33,496 bases of DNA from Strigomonas culicis (GCA_000482145.1 AUXH01000158.1:1-33496); one strand, 5' to 3'. Positions 1-12,100 are shown, counted from the stretch's first letter. Notes: generated by a model not told the origin, from the sequence alone. Translations and numbers: made by a program.

Positions 1-1187
1 CTGCGCGGCGGGCCGCCGCCGCGCGCCGCCGCCTGCGCCGTCCGCGCGCTCGGCATGGGCTGCGCGAAGCCGCCAAAGTGCGGCCGCGGCTGCCGTGGGA
101 CGCTCGCGCGGCGGTGCGGCGCCGGCGCGCCGGTCGGCAGGGCGCCTTGCGTCGGGTGGCGGCACACGGGGCAGCTGCTGGCGCGCAGCAGCCACGCGCG
201 CAGGCAGCCGTCGTGGAAGAGGTGCGCGCACGGCATCTGCCGCACGCGCTCGTGCGCGCCGAACGTCTCGAGGCAGATGGCGCAGCTCTTGTCGGGGTCC
301 CCCGTCACAGAAGGAAACGCCTCCAGCAGCTGGAAGTATTTGCGGAACTCGCAGTACGCAATGACGGCGGAGAGCAGCTTGCGGAAGACGGACAGCTGAT
401 AAATGAACGGCATGTCCGAGGGGCAGTAGTGCCACGCGAAGAGAAAGGTCAGCAGCGGGTGCGCCGCGCCGAACAGGAGCCGATAAAGGTTGCCGCTCGG
501 GTCGATAAACGTGTTCTCCAGCTGCGCGCCGGGCGCCACCTTGGGCACGCAGCGGGCGAGGAGGTCGAAGAGCCCCAGCCGCAGCGCGGTCGTCAGCAGC
601 AGGTGCCCCGCGTCCAGCGTGTGGGCGACGGACTGCACGAGGAAGGTGTAGTGCAGGTACATGTGTGCCTGCCCGAGCGCCGCGTCCGGCAGCAGCGTCG
701 CGTAGTAGGCCCACATGAGCAGCGAGGCAGCGCCGCACGCGGCGCTGCCGACAAGCAGCGCCACACGCTCGAGCGCCGACGCAACGCCGTAGCACTTGAC
801 AGAGCTGGCGATCATGTTCAGCACCACCGCCATGGCAGTCCGCCCTGTCATGGACCCGACCCACTCGCCGACCGCACCGCCGGTCAGCAGGGCCAGCTCG
901 CCGCTGAAGAGGGCGCACAGAAAGAGATGCTGCGTCGGCACCGTCACCACCTCCGCCAGCCGCGACCGGGAGACAAAGCTAATTGGTACTTCAACGAGGA
1001 TGATCAAAGACGCCACGATGCCGTAGAGGCTCAGCGTGGAGCCGTACGCGATGATGAAGAGCAGCACCCGTGAGAGCAGGGTCCGTGCGTTCCAGTAGAC
1101 AAAGAGCAGGGCCAGCTGCATCCAGTAGTGGGCGCTCCAGAGCGCCCCGAGGACCTGCGAGTATTGGCCCGGGGATGTGGCGAGCAT
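1..1187 (-). CDS. Multi-membrane RING-H2 E3 ubiquitin ligase, HRD1/gp78-like, 3' end cut by window edge
   Basis: The frame opens with ATG at 1187 and stays open to the window edge (395 codons), so the C-terminus is missing. Residues 1 to about 250 are rich in hydrophobic stretches, consistent with several membrane helices. A C3H2C3 RING-H2 finger follows at about residues 302-342: CAIC, then C-x-H-x2-H-x2-C, then CPVC. After it comes a basic, Pro/Ala/Gly-rich tail. This architecture (polytopic N-terminus, then a RING of the type PCxHLFHxxCLRxWL) is that of the ER-associated degradation ligases HRD1/synoviolin and gp78/AMFR, which ubiquitinate misfolded ER proteins at the cytosolic face. A splice-acceptor signal lies about 40 bases upstream, which supports the start. 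The coding region is very GC-rich. I cannot separate HRD1 from gp78, and a different membrane RING ligase is possible. The family call (membrane RING-H2 E3) is firm; the ERAD role is inferred. Confidence 0.8.
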   Translation of the reverse strand, partial: MLATSPGQYSQVLGALWSAHYWMQLALLFVYWNARTLLSRVLLFIIAYGSTLSLYGIVASLIILVEVPISFVSRSRLAEVVTVPTQHLFLCALFSGELALLTGGAVGEWVGSMTGRTAMAVVLNMIASSVKCYGVASALERVALLVGSAACGAASLLMWAYYATLLPDAALGQAHMYLHYTFLVQSVAHTLDAGHLLLTTALRLGLFDLLARCVPKVAPGAQLENTFIDPSGNLYRLLFGAAHPLLTFLFAWHYCPSDMPFIYQLSVFRKLLSAVIAYCEFRKYFQLLEAFPSVTGDPDKSCAICLETFGAHERVRQMPCAHLFHDGCLRAWLLRASSCPVCRHPTQGALPTGAPAPHRRASVPRQPRPHFGGFAQPMPSARTAQAAARGGGPPR

Positions 1188-1228
1188 GGCGCTCGGCCTA
1201 GTGTTTTTCTTTTTTCTTTTCTGTGTAT

Positions 1229-1266
1229 CTAGACGGGGAAGGAGTAGAGAGAGAGAGAGGTGTGGG
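1229..1266 (-). promoter_or_regulatory. Spliced-leader trans-splice acceptor for the RING ligase gene
   Basis: On the minus strand a CT-rich tract (complement of 1231-1266, made of CT repeats and a CTCCTTCCCC block) ends in GTCTAG. The acceptor AG is the complement of 1229-1230. It would leave a 5' UTR of about 41 bases before the ATG at 1187. A polypyrimidine tract followed by the first AG is the standard kinetoplastid trans-splicing signal, and such tracts also direct polyadenylation of the upstream gene, here the DNA-PKcs gene. Confidence 0.55.
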
Positions 1267-1409
1267 ATAGAGAGTCGGGTAATAGATGACAAGGTTGCGG
1301 TGACAGAACAGTACTACCATCGAACACTCTCAATAGAAATAGTACGTACATCACTCTGAACACACTTGTTATCATATCAGTGGGCACGCTTACCCCATAA
1401 TAGGCAACA

Positions 1410-3110
1410 TCAAAAAAGCGGTTGCCAGCCTGCATAACAACGGCCCAGGATGTCATCCGACGTAGCGAGACGGAGCAAGCGCTGTACAAAGATGGACTCT
1501 TGGGCGTCCTCCCCTTCACCACCGTCGATCTCCTCCACAGCCTTTGCAACTACCTTCTCGATCGCCTCGCGCGCAATCGGTGTGAGGCTGCGGTTTTGCC
1601 GCAGGTCACTTTGGAGGATGCGGCACGGGTGCTCCAGCTGCAGTTTCCGCCGCACCGAGCGCACGCGCAGCTCCGCCGTCTGCGCGAGCTGCGCGGGGCC
1701 GGCCGCCGCCCGCCAGTGCTCGAGCGGCTCCTGTGCGAAGGCGGAGGCAATGCTCTCCACGACGGTCCGGCACTCGCGCAGCACGTGCAGGACACGGCCC
1801 ATCGGCGCGGCGGTGACGGCGTCCCCCAGCGCCCCCAGCGCCCCTTGGATCTGCGGCGTCAGCCGAAAGGGCACCAGCTCCGGCACCGGCAGCGCGTAGG
1901 TCGCCGAGCCAAAGGCGTGCCCAAAGTCGATGCTGACCAAGTCGCCCGTGCCCGTGTCGACCAAAAAGTTGGACAGGTGGCGGTCGCCGATCCCGAAGAG
2001 GTAGGACGCGATGGACAGCGTCGCGTGCGTGCGTTGGAAGCGCGTGCGCACCTCGTAGGCACCACGGCGGTCGGCCGCAATATCATGCAGGGCCTCTGTC
2101 AGGCACAGCGGGTCGATGCCGCGCACCAAGTTGCGGTACCACTCCGCCACACCAGCGCTGCGGTCGTCCGTGTAGCTGCTCACATAACTCTCTTGGTTGC
2201 GGTACCGCTCTCTGTACTGTTGAGTGCGAGGATCGTTCGCGATGCTCTCGCCGCAGCCCCGCCGCACCATCCCCGCGTTGATGGTCTCGTTGATCGTCGC
2301 CGTGCGTGGGACCCACTCCACCAAGCCCATCTGCCGTGAGGCCGGCACGACCGAGTAGGTGCGCAGGTAGAGGTGGCTGCTGCCGGCGTGGGCCAGAAAG
2401 CGGCTCAGCAGCATGAAGAACTCCTGCACCCGCTGGTCCATGCGCAGGTCGTCGCCGCCCTTCACGAGCACCACCAGCGAGCGCTGCGTCGTGTGGAGCA
2501 CGAGGCGCTTCGGGCGCTGCAGCGACGCCAGCGCCCGCACGATGGGCGCGGCCCCGATGATGTGCTCGGCGGCCGCCGGCCGCGGCTGCAGCCACATGAT
2601 GGGCTGCACGGGCGGCTCCAGCGGCAGCAGCCCATCCGCCGCGCCGCTCAGGTTGCCGTGGAGCAGCGCCGCCAGCCGCGCCGAGTAGCGCTCCAGCGTC
2701 GGCGCGGTCTCAGCGGGCACCATCCGTTCCAGCTCCCTCACCACGGCGAAGGCCAGACGAGACAGCTGGGCGTAGTCCGGCAGCAGGCGGCCGTCGGGGC
2801 ACAGACGGGCCACATAGGGGGCCGCTTTGTGCGCAAAGTTCAGCGTCACCGACTCGGCCGTGTCCACCCCCTTGACGTCAACACACGAGGCGTGGAACCG
2901 GAAGAAGATGGCCTGCGCCTTGTCGTAGTGCACCCGCGTCTGCGGCTCGGCGGGCTTGTACAGTGACAGCTCGCTCAACACACCCTTGATCGCATCCTTA
3001 AAGCGCAGCAACGGGTCGTGCAGCTTTGGTAGACACTGGGCAAAGATATGCACGCGCGCGAGGCGCTGATTGCCCTCCAGCGCCTCGCGCATGCCCTCCA
3101 AAAAAAGCAC
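1410..3110 (-). CDS. PRKDC: DNA-PKcs C-terminal part: end of FAT, PI3K-like protein kinase domain, FATC (frame +1 relative to the N-terminal part)
   Basis: This open frame is the direct continuation of the large upstream ORF. No convincing ATG separates the two; the first in-frame triplet after the last stop that could initiate is GTG. It holds a complete PIKK catalytic core. There is a DNA-PKcs-like LQRPKR strand, a KGGDDLRMDQR nucleotide-binding segment, the catalytic loop GIGDRHLSNF (Asp and Asn near 3820 and 3825 in joined numbering) and the activation segment IDFGHAFGSAT (Asp near 3839), followed by LPVPEL and PFRLT. The stretch GHAFGSAT / LPVPEL / PFRLT is characteristic of DNA-PKcs rather than ATM, ATR or TOR. 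The extreme C-terminus is a FATC domain with DDILGRCYAGW, resembling the NILGR-x2-EGWE end of the vertebrate protein. All catalytic residues are present, so the kinase is expected to be active if translated. The stop is TGA at 1410-1412. Confidence 0.93.
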   Translation of the reverse strand: MLFLEGMREALEGNQRLARVHIFAQCLPKLHDPLLRFKDAIKGVLSELSLYKPAEPQTRVHYDKAQAIFFRFHASCVDVKGVDTAESVTLNFAHKAAPYVARLCPDGRLLPDYAQLSRLAFAVVRELERMVPAETAPTLERYSARLAALLHGNLSGAADGLLPLEPPVQPIMWLQPRPAAAEHIIGAAPIVRALASLQRPKRLVLHTTQRSLVVLVKGGDDLRMDQRVQEFFMLLSRFLAHAGSSHLYLRTYSVVPASRQMGLVEWVPRTATINETINAGMVRRGCGESIANDPRTQQYRERYRNQESYVSSYTDDRSAGVAEWYRNLVRGIDPLCLTEALHDIAADRRGAYEVRTRFQRTHATLSIASYLFGIGDRHLSNFLVDTGTGDLVSIDFGHAFGSATYALPVPELVPFRLTPQIQGALGALGDAVTAAPMGRVLHVLRECRTVVESIASAFAQEPLEHWRAAAGPAQLAQTAELRVRSVRRKLQLEHPCRILQSDLRQNRSLTPIAREAIEKVVAKAVEEIDGGEGEDAQESIFVQRLLRLATSDDILGRCYAGWQPLF

Positions 3111-6100
3111 ACATGAGTCGCTTGGTGGGGTCTGCTCTTGTCTTGGCGTATATGGCGTCCAGCTCTTCCTTCACACACCGGTAGGGGTAGTAGACGGACT
3201 GGGGGTGGTCCTGGGCGAGTTGGTACAGGATCTGCGCCGCGAACGCGTGCTCGGTGCGCAGCAGCGCGCTGAGGAGCTGCGATATCCACGGGAGCCAGAC
3301 GTCCGACGGCAGCGCCGCCATGTCCGCGAGGAGGCCCTCCCACACGTCGTCCGGGAGGCCGAAGACCCCTGCCTGGAGGCGATCGAGCAGCAGCAGCAGA
3401 TGCGGCACGTAGAAGATGGGCGCCACGCACCCGTTCCGGCTGTGCGGCAGCGTAAGACCGTAGTGCGCCGTGCAGCGGAGGAACGTCTCGGCCAACAGCC
3501 GCCAGCATCCCTCCACCTCCACGGCGCACGTGTGGACCTCCGGGTAGAGGGACAGCACGCGGTCGACGACATCCAGCAGACGCAGCGCGCTGCCCTCCCC
3601 GTCCTCGTTGGCGGACAGGTACTGGAGGTCCTGCAGCGTCTCGCCCGCGGCGCGCGGCGGCACAGCCGGCCGCTGCAGGTCCAGCCGCAGACCACACATG
3701 GCGTGGTCGCGGCGGGCGAGGGCCTGCGCGCGGGCGGGCAGCAGCGCCGCCTTCTGCATGACGGCCTCGAGCGCCTCCCGCGGACGCGCGCGCAGCCACT
3801 GGGCTCCGGCGGCCACACGGTAGAGGTTCGCACGCAGGGCGGCGCTCCGGATGCTCTCCCGCACGGCATCGCCCACATCCCCTGCGCCGCTGCGGGCGGA
3901 CAGCGACAGCACGGCGGTCAGCAGCTGCCGCACCGCGCCGTTCTGCGCCGCGTCGCTCAAGAGGCCGTCGCACCGCTCCGCCAAGAAGCGCACCTCGGCC
4001 ACGTGGCACTCCGCCCGCAGCTCGCGCGCGTACTCCGGCGGCAGCCTGCCCTGCAGGCCGCGGCCGAAGAGGTGGCGCTCGAAGGACTGCTGCACGAGGG
4101 CCACGTCGTCCACCAGCCGCGCGCTCGTCAGCAGGGCGCCGCGCGTGAAGGTGGAGAGGAGGCCCCGCACCTCCTCGACCGCTGTCAGCTGCTCCTCCGA
4201 CACAAGGGTGAGCGCCTTTGCGCACCGCAATACAACGTACAACTTGTACGCGTCCACAAAGCGCGACGCGCCGCTCGCCGCGCGGTGCGCCGGCCGGCAC
4301 AGCAGGCGGGACAGGCCGTCGTGGATGAACTGCTCGCAGTCCCGATAGCGGCCCTCGTTCAGGAGCAAGACGCTCCACTCGAAGGGGTACTGCGCGCGCA
4401 GGGCTGCCTGCGGGACGGCGCGGTCGCTCAGCACGCGTGCGGCGCTATCCGGCTCGCAGCGCAGCGCGGCAGGGAGGAGCAGCGCGACGTCCTGCAGCCG
4501 ACTGTCTGGTGCGGCGTTGAACGAGTCCCACACATCCGACCACTGCAGCAGGGACGCGCAGGCGAGTCCGCGTTGGCGGTTGAGCGTCGCGTAGGCATAC
4601 CGAGCGTCTTCGCTGTCCACCGCCGCGGCAGCGTGCTGCTGCAGCCACTGCTGCAACAGCACAATGCCGTCGCTGAGCCCCCCGGACCTGGCGCGCCAGC
4701 GTACTTCCGTCAGGAGCTGCACCTCGGGCCTCCCCAAGACGTGCTTGATCGCCTCCCCTGCCTTTTCCGTGTCGCGGAGTAGCTCGAAGGCGTCGCTCAG
4801 CGCGCGCCACCGGAAGCCCGGTGGCATCGGTTCCGCTGCGCCGGCGCGCTCCGCGCGCTGCAGGTGCAGCATGTCGAGCACATGAACCGCGGCATTCGCG
4901 GCCTCGTGCGCGTGATCGGCCGACAGGAGACCTTTCCGGCACGGCTCCAGCAGCGCGTCGACCTGCGCCGCGTCCAACCGCCCTCCCATCTCCGTGAAGA
5001 GGAGCAGCAGCTCCATGTTGAAGCGGAGGTCGGTCTGGCCCGCCTGCTCGACGCTTCCGGTGATGGCGGAGACGAACGCTTGAAGCGGCGCGTGAGGTCC
5101 GTTGGACGCCCCGGGCCGCGCGTCGGCCCAGCCCCCCGCGTGGCGAACGAGCTCCATCATCAGCGGCGTGCACACGAGCGATGCCAGTTGCGGGTCGTGG
5201 AGACACAGCGCCTGGAGGGGCGTCACAAGCGCCTGCAGCGGGACCTGGATGTCCGGCACATCGCCCGCGCGGTACCGGCGGAAGATGATCTCCTCTCTCG
5301 TCTTGCGCAGCTCCCGCTGCCGCTCCCGCTCCAGCCGCAGCTGCTTCTGCCTGGCAGACGCACTCATGTACTTCAGCGCGCGCACCTCCGTGGGCATCTC
5401 GCGGAGCTGCCTGGACAGGGATAGGGGCGGCTGGCTGGCTGCCGTTGTGGCGTCATCGCTGCGGGAGAAGATGAGCGAGGAGTGCAGCTCGACCGGCGCG
5501 ATCGCCATGCTGTAGCTGGTGAACTGCGCCACCTGCGTCGGCGGTGCCAGGGAGTGTGGGAGCGCGCGTCCCTTCGGGATAGCAAACTGCGGCCGAGCGG
5601 GCGCGGCCGCCCCGCGCTCCGCTCGGCTACTGGCCCCCTGCGCTGGGACGTAGCACTGGCTGGCGGTGGGGAAGACAAAGGGGGAAGGGGCGGCCGCCAG
5701 ACCCCCCTCCTCGGCTTGCGAGAAGAGCGGTGTCATCCGGTCGACGCTCTGAGCTCGACTGGGCTGTAGGGTCTTTTCTTCGTACGTGCAGTCGCCGAGA
5801 GGGTTTGGGAAAAAGTACTGGTTGCTTGCGAACTCCGAATCACGGTGGCACAGCGACAGCAGAAGCACCGCGCAGTGCCGCGGCCAGCTGCACGCCACTG
5901 GGGAGAACTGAAGGAGCTCTCGCAGGCGCTGCGATGGGTCAGGGCTCAGGTACGCCGTGTCCATGTACTCCAGCACAATATTTTGGACGAATGGGAAGGA
6001 GTCTTGCAGTCCCCTCTCAACGAGGAGCTGTAGGAGGTGGTCATGTCTGCCGTATCGCCTGAGCGCGGCCACACAGCATTGGAAGAAAGCAACACGGCAG

Positions 6101-9100
6101 TCCGTGTTGATGTGCAGGGAGTCGAGTGTTTCCGCCGTCAGGAACGCGCTTGTCACCCGTTCGGCTCCGTCATTAGCGACGTGTGGTATGAGGGCTGCTA
6201 GGAGTTTTAGGAAGTGCACTTTGACTGCATCATCGTACCGATGGAGTGCCCCTGCAAACTGCACCAGTACCGTGTCATACATGGCCGCTGCTTTCGCAGG
6301 TGAGCCGGCCAGTATCTCCATCACCATCATTTGGTCACCCGGAGACAGCCCTGTGAAATTGGTGAAGAGCCCGTTGGATAGAAACACCTCCACCGCCGCC
6401 TCGTCCCACGTCTGAACGGTCTTCACGACCTTCAGCAGGAGAGAGAAGCGCTCCCTTCGCAGGGATTCCACGGCGTGCTGCATGGCGTTGCACAGCTCTG
6501 TCTGCAGCCCGCCGCTGTCCTGCGCTCGCAGCGCGCGGAGCTCCATGGCAAGCGTCTCGCTGACCGCCAGCGCGCAGTGGGGCGCCGCGTGCGCGACGAG
6601 CCGCGCCAGTTCGGCGTACAGTCGGAGCACGTCCTCCCGCGCGCCGAGGGCGGCAAGGGGCGTGCCCTCGTCCACGACCGCGGCGCACATCTGGCAGAGG
6701 GCCTGCGTCTGCGAGTCGTTGCCTCGCCGCGCCTCCACCAAGGCGGTCAGGTCCGCCACGGAGAGACACGGCTGTGCCTTCACGTGGGCGTACAGCTTCT
6801 TGAACAGCTCCACGTTGTAGCGCAGGACGTAGGTGGAGTCCGTGCTGGGGACGGCGCACAGAAGGAAAGCCATCATCCGCCTCGCAAGGCCGCTGTCGGT
6901 GGTGAGGCTGCCATCGGCGAGCCAGTCCAGCAACGCGTGCAGGACCTCGCGGGCGACATAGTGGAGCTGAGAACCTAGCGAGGGATCGCATGCGACGGAA
7001 AGAAGGGGGGCCGCTAGCCGTCCCGCGAACGCACGGAAGAAAGACGACCGCAAAATAACTAACCTCGCCCACACCAATCGGACTTCCAGCAGGAGGGCGT
7101 CGGACGACAGCAAGGCCACCACCTCCTGCACCCACGCCGGAGCATCGCGGCCGCCGGTGCCGGTGCTGCTGCCGTGCTGGCCCGCGCTGCTGCACGGCTT
7201 GGCGATGAGAGAGTCCAGGAGCGAGAAGAGGGCGCCGGAGCAGGTGCTGCGCCAGATGGGGTCCACCAACACGCGCCGGCCGGGGGCGGCCGCGGGTCCA
7301 CCGTTGCCACGCGACGCCTGCATGGTCTCCCGCACGCCAGTGTCCATCCCAAGCGCAAGCGTGGCGGCGAGGCCTCTCGCCATGGATGCCTCAGTGGGAT
7401 GTGGCTTCTCAAACGGTTTGCTTCGCGTGACAGTGCTTTCTTTTGGCCGGCGGGAGAGCTCCCACTCACTGTACTTCTTCGCGTCCGCTTCCGAGATGCG
7501 CGAGAAGGACACTTCCACTGGGAGGACAGCGGCGTTCGTACATACGATACTATTCCAGTTCTCTGTGTTCTTACTGTCGAGCAACAGCTTGACGAACACC
7601 GCCTCGTTGTCCTGTGTCGCCATGAGAACCGCAGCGAGGCACCGATAGGCGACCTGACGATACTCGATCGCCTCCTCACTTTTGTTCGCCACGTCATGCT
7701 GCCGTGCGCTGCCGCACACTTTGATCATTTTGACCGTCAGTTCCTTCCCGGTGCCCGTCTGCGTCCCGCCCAAAAAGGCGTCGTTAATCGGTCCCTTCAG
7801 CACCTTCTGGTCGAGCAGCTTGTAGGCCGCCTCCAGAAGAAGGAGGGCGTTGCACTGCTGAAAGCACGTGACCTTAACAGGCACCTCCGCCTGCTTCACC
7901 CACACCGGCACGTTCCGTTGGAAGAAGTCGATCTGTGCGTCCCCCGGAAGCGAGCGCAGCAAAGGCAGCAGGATGCCGTACGTGGCGGCCCACCACAACG
8001 GCTGCGGCAACCCCGACCGGTGCAGCGCGGTTGTCTCGTCACACAGGCGCACAAGCGAGGCGGTGTCGACCTCTCGCAGGGCTGCACTGACGGTGGTCGA
8101 GAGGAAATCGCCCTCTGGGAAGTCCGTCATCGCGATCAGAGGAAGCAACATGAACGTGCTCGACACATCGCATGGGATGATGACGCGCAGCATGGAGACC
8201 ACCGCATGCACAACCTTGTGATAATTATCACTCGTCGATGTTTCGGGTGTCAGTTCTCTCCAATCAAGCGGCACCTCATTGTCGAGCACATACTTGGCAA
8301 TCTGCACACCGGCCCTCACGAATGTGGTGACATTCTCGCACCCGTGCTGTCGCTCGACCTTCTGCAGTGCGGCACACACCACTTCCGAAACACGGAGAAG
8401 CATGTCCGTAATGTAGCGCTCTGAGAGCAGTTTGTACTTGGCCCCCGACCAGTGTTCGGAGCTGGCAGACTGGAGCAGGAAATCCACCACACGCGCACAC
8501 ACTTCCGTGGAGATGCAAGCCACGCATTGGTCAATCTCAAAGAGCAGCTTGAGGACATGCAGCTTGAAAGCGACCACAGCTGGCACCGCGCGGGAGCTAG
8601 AGGGGACAGGAAGAAGGACCTCGCAACACTTGGACAGGTGAGAGCCAGCCGCCTCTGTCGCGACAGCCGGACGTCTTTGTAGTTCCTGGAGGAGCGCGCA
8701 GAGACTCTGTGCCGCCATGTCGTGTTCCGCTATCCATGTCGCCTTACCGCTCTCTTTTTCCAGTTCTTCATCTTCTTCGTTGCTGCATCGGTCTGGTACG
8801 CTCTCTATATGCTCCACCATTCTCACCGGCAGCACGTCCAGAAAAGCACACAAGCAGTCACGCGAAGCGGTGGCAAGTGCCACTTGAAACTGCTCCACAA
8901 AAATGCCGACATTGACCGAAAACTCAACCTGTCTGTTGAGATCGGCTGTCTCGACAGGTAGATTGAATGCTGCATCCAGCAGCAATGTAGGGGGGAAGTC
9001 AAGAGCGAACACCAGCGTAAGGAGTGACAGCAGTACCTTCTTGTCATTGAACTGACGACCAAGATCGCTCTGCCACAACAGACCGCCCACCGCCTGGCAG

Positions 9101-12100
9101 AGGAGAGAAGCAATATGCGAACCACCCCCCTTCATGCGCACCACCTCCGACCATACGCTTGGGGCCGAAGGGCCTCTTGCAGAGAAGCGCGTGAGACCAC
9201 ACAGCACCTGCAGGCCGTCGCACACGTGGTGGGGATCTGAACGGTAGGCACGTAGCCACTCGTCCGCCGTTGTGGAGGAGCTAATCAGCAAGTAGGGAGG
9301 CACCAGCTGCGTCATCGCCTCGATGAAGTCAGAAAAACAGCTTTCTTGTCGTCCACTCGGAAGCTGTCGCACCATTGTGCAGACACACTGCGCTAATGCC
9401 GCCTTGCTATCCTCACCATTGTTGCTGATACTGTCCGACGTGCCATCGTACGCCGGTGACGCCAGGAGGAGCCGCGCGAGCACAGACAGCTCTTGCCTAT
9501 CCAGCAACGAGCTGCACTTGTCGTCCGCAGTGCCGTAGGCGGAGAGAAACCGACTCAGGCTATGGCCGAAGCGCTGCAGCCTCGCGCGCTGCTGGCCGTT
9601 GTGCTCGTCGTCGCGCACGCGGCGCAGCACCTTCGCGATATTGGACAGTGTGTCCTGCAGCAGTGGTGCTCCATGCGCACCTTCCGTGCCACTGCGTGGG
9701 CGTTTGGTGCCGGCCGCCTGGCACGACTCCGCGTTCTGCTGAAGGGCCCCGTAGAGCACCATGGCCGCAATGGCGCCGTCGACGTCCGCATCGTCCGCGC
9801 GGCGGGCCCCGGCCGTGGCAGGCTCGCAGAGAGCGGCGTGGAGCATTTGGACCCACTCCCGCTCCGCGCGGTCCGCCTCCGCTGCACCGCCGGGGCGCAG
9901 CTGGCTGATCGAAGCGGCCAGGCGAACGAGGGTGGCGGCGGCCGCCGGGTGATGGGGCGCCACCGCAGCGGCCGCGCGTGCTGTCTCGGCCAGTAGTTGG
10001 CGCGTTTCCTCCGCGTGGGCGGGGTCGCCGAGGTGGGCCTGGGTGCTGCGGGCGCCGGCGCTCGCCTTCGAGTGCACGACGGTCTCCATCACATGCGCGC
10101 AGAGGGTGAGCTCTGCAATGATGCCCAGCTCATCGTACAGCATCTCACGCGCCGTCTTCTGCAGCGACGTCATCACCGAACAAAGACAGTGAGGGATGGC
10201 GGAAACACTATGCCAGATGCGCTCGCCCACGATGGCCTCCAAATACTGATGCAGTGCACCAGCGGCGCCTAGCCGTGGCCACGGCGCGTCGGCGAGGAGT
10301 TTCGCGTTCAAGACACTCATCACCTGAGCGATGGCAATGTTGCTTTGCTGTCGGTTTTGGATTTTCTCACACCCGCAGATGTACTCCAGCAGACCCTCTG
10401 TCGCTGTCCGGCGAAGTGCGGCATCTTCCGACTCCAGTAGCGCGAGGAGAGACCGCGTGAAGCCATCCGCGCTGGGCTTGCCCGAAAACCAGCGTGCACA
10501 CATCAAGAGTAAGTCGTGGAATAATTCTTGTGCCACGGATCTTTCTGCGTTCGCTGCGAGGCGAATGACGGCGGGAAACACATCGCTGTACCATTCCGTC
10601 TCCTTATCCTTATAATTACCAATTGTCCACACCACAATAAAGTGAAAGAGTTCTGCCGCCGTCGTAGCGGTTGTCTTGTCACCATGGAAACATAGTTCAA
10701 CGACGCGAGAGAGCAGTCCATGCACAGGGAAGTGAATCTTCATGGGTGGGAGTGCAAGTGGAAGTGCACAGTCGCGAACCTTCCACTGCGGCTGACCACC
10801 GCCAACACCGACCTGCGCCGCGAGAGGAGCGCTGGAGGGTGGCGCCTCCAGTGCAGCGCATTGGCATCCCGCTTCACCTTCAACTTGGCGAGCGATCCGC
10901 ATACCGCACTCCGCCGCCATCGCACAGAGCTGCTCCTGGGCTCCCGCCTGCATGGCGGTCGTGCCGGCGAGCAGCTGCAGAATGACATCAGCGGCGAGCG
11001 CGGGCCGCGCCTGCACCCAGCGACGCAGGACACTCAACGCAATGGTCACGTTTTCTCCCACTTCCTGGATGCGGGATACCAGTGTTCCGCCATCTGCTGT
11101 CACGACAGTTAGAAACAGCCGTCCCAGCTGCGCATGCTGGAGCTCCTGCACCTCCAGCTTATCGGCCAGCACAATGACAAGAACACCACACCGATAGAGC
11201 AACTCCTCTGTGTATATGTGTGATCGGTACAGACAGGACTCCGCGTATGCCGCACAGATAGACCGCTGCGAGTCGCTAAGGAGCTGGACGCAGCGCGTCG
11301 TCCACAGCGTGGTCGACAAGAGCTGGAGGAGCCCCGACACATGAGGGTGCCGCCGCGACGCCTCCACGAGTTGGACTGCCCACTCGGTGAGCTGCGAGGC
11401 GTCACCCGATGGGGCTGCACCATCGCCTTCCGGCGTGTCTTCGTCTGCTTCCGCATAAGATGCCGCGCCGCACGCACACCAGAGAGAGGGCAGTACGGTG
11501 GCTTGGAAGGAGACAAAATGGAGGAAGTAGGCGTACTCCCCGGGTGCGCGCGGCTCCGCGTCCAGCGAGCGGTTGACCACCTCCTGTAGCGCCACGCGGC
11601 GGCCGCTCGACCTGGACACCACGGCGAGGTCCGCGTGGGCGACCACCTCCACCGACACCGACTGCATGCTCATCTGCAGGAGCTGCAGGGCAGCGCCGCA
11701 GTCCACCGTGTCCCAGGGGTAGCCCCACTTCTCGCCGGGGGAAAGGAAGGACTCCGACTGCAGAATACTGTTCCAGAGCCGTGCGTAGAGCGCAACCGTC
11801 TCCCCCTCCGCCCCTTGCGTGCCCTCCACACTGGGCTCCTCTCCCCCATCCCCTGCGCAGGGGTCGGCCGCGCGCCGCACGGGCGCCAGCAGCTGCAGCG
11901 ACCTTCGGCAGAAGTGCATCGTGAGGTCTGTGCGGCACGGGTGGCGCGAGAGGGCCACGAACAGCTTGAGAAGCGAGGGCACCGTCACCACACGAAGGCG
12001 GTCGAAGAAAAACTCATGGGGGTACAGCACCAGCGTGGCCTCCAGCAAGGTGCGCACCGCCTCCACCCCCACACGGTCGACCGAGTCCATCTCCAAGAGG

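Noticed and set aside
78..1073. 331-residue plus-strand open frame
   Set aside because: It is antisense to the RING ligase; the product is Arg/Ala/Gln low-complexity and its openness follows from high GC and absence of A/T-rich stops.
1410..3110. The C-terminal kinase frame as a separate, independent gene
   Set aside because: There is no ATG, leader or acceptor before the kinase region, and the homology continues directly across the T7 run from the upstream frame.
2975..4378. 467-residue minus-strand frame overlapping DNA-PKcs
   Set aside because: It is a third-frame reading with Arg/Ala/Gly/Pro composition. The conserved FAT sequence is in another frame here.
3070..4782. 570-residue plus-strand frame opposite DNA-PKcs
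   Set aside because: It has Arg/Gln/Ala/Val-rich composition with no recognisable domain, and is a GC-driven shadow of the conserved minus-strand protein.
7174..8424. 416-residue plus-strand frame opposite DNA-PKcs
   Set aside because: It is rich in Arg, His and Gln, has no domain, and lies across continuous DNA-PKcs coding sequence.
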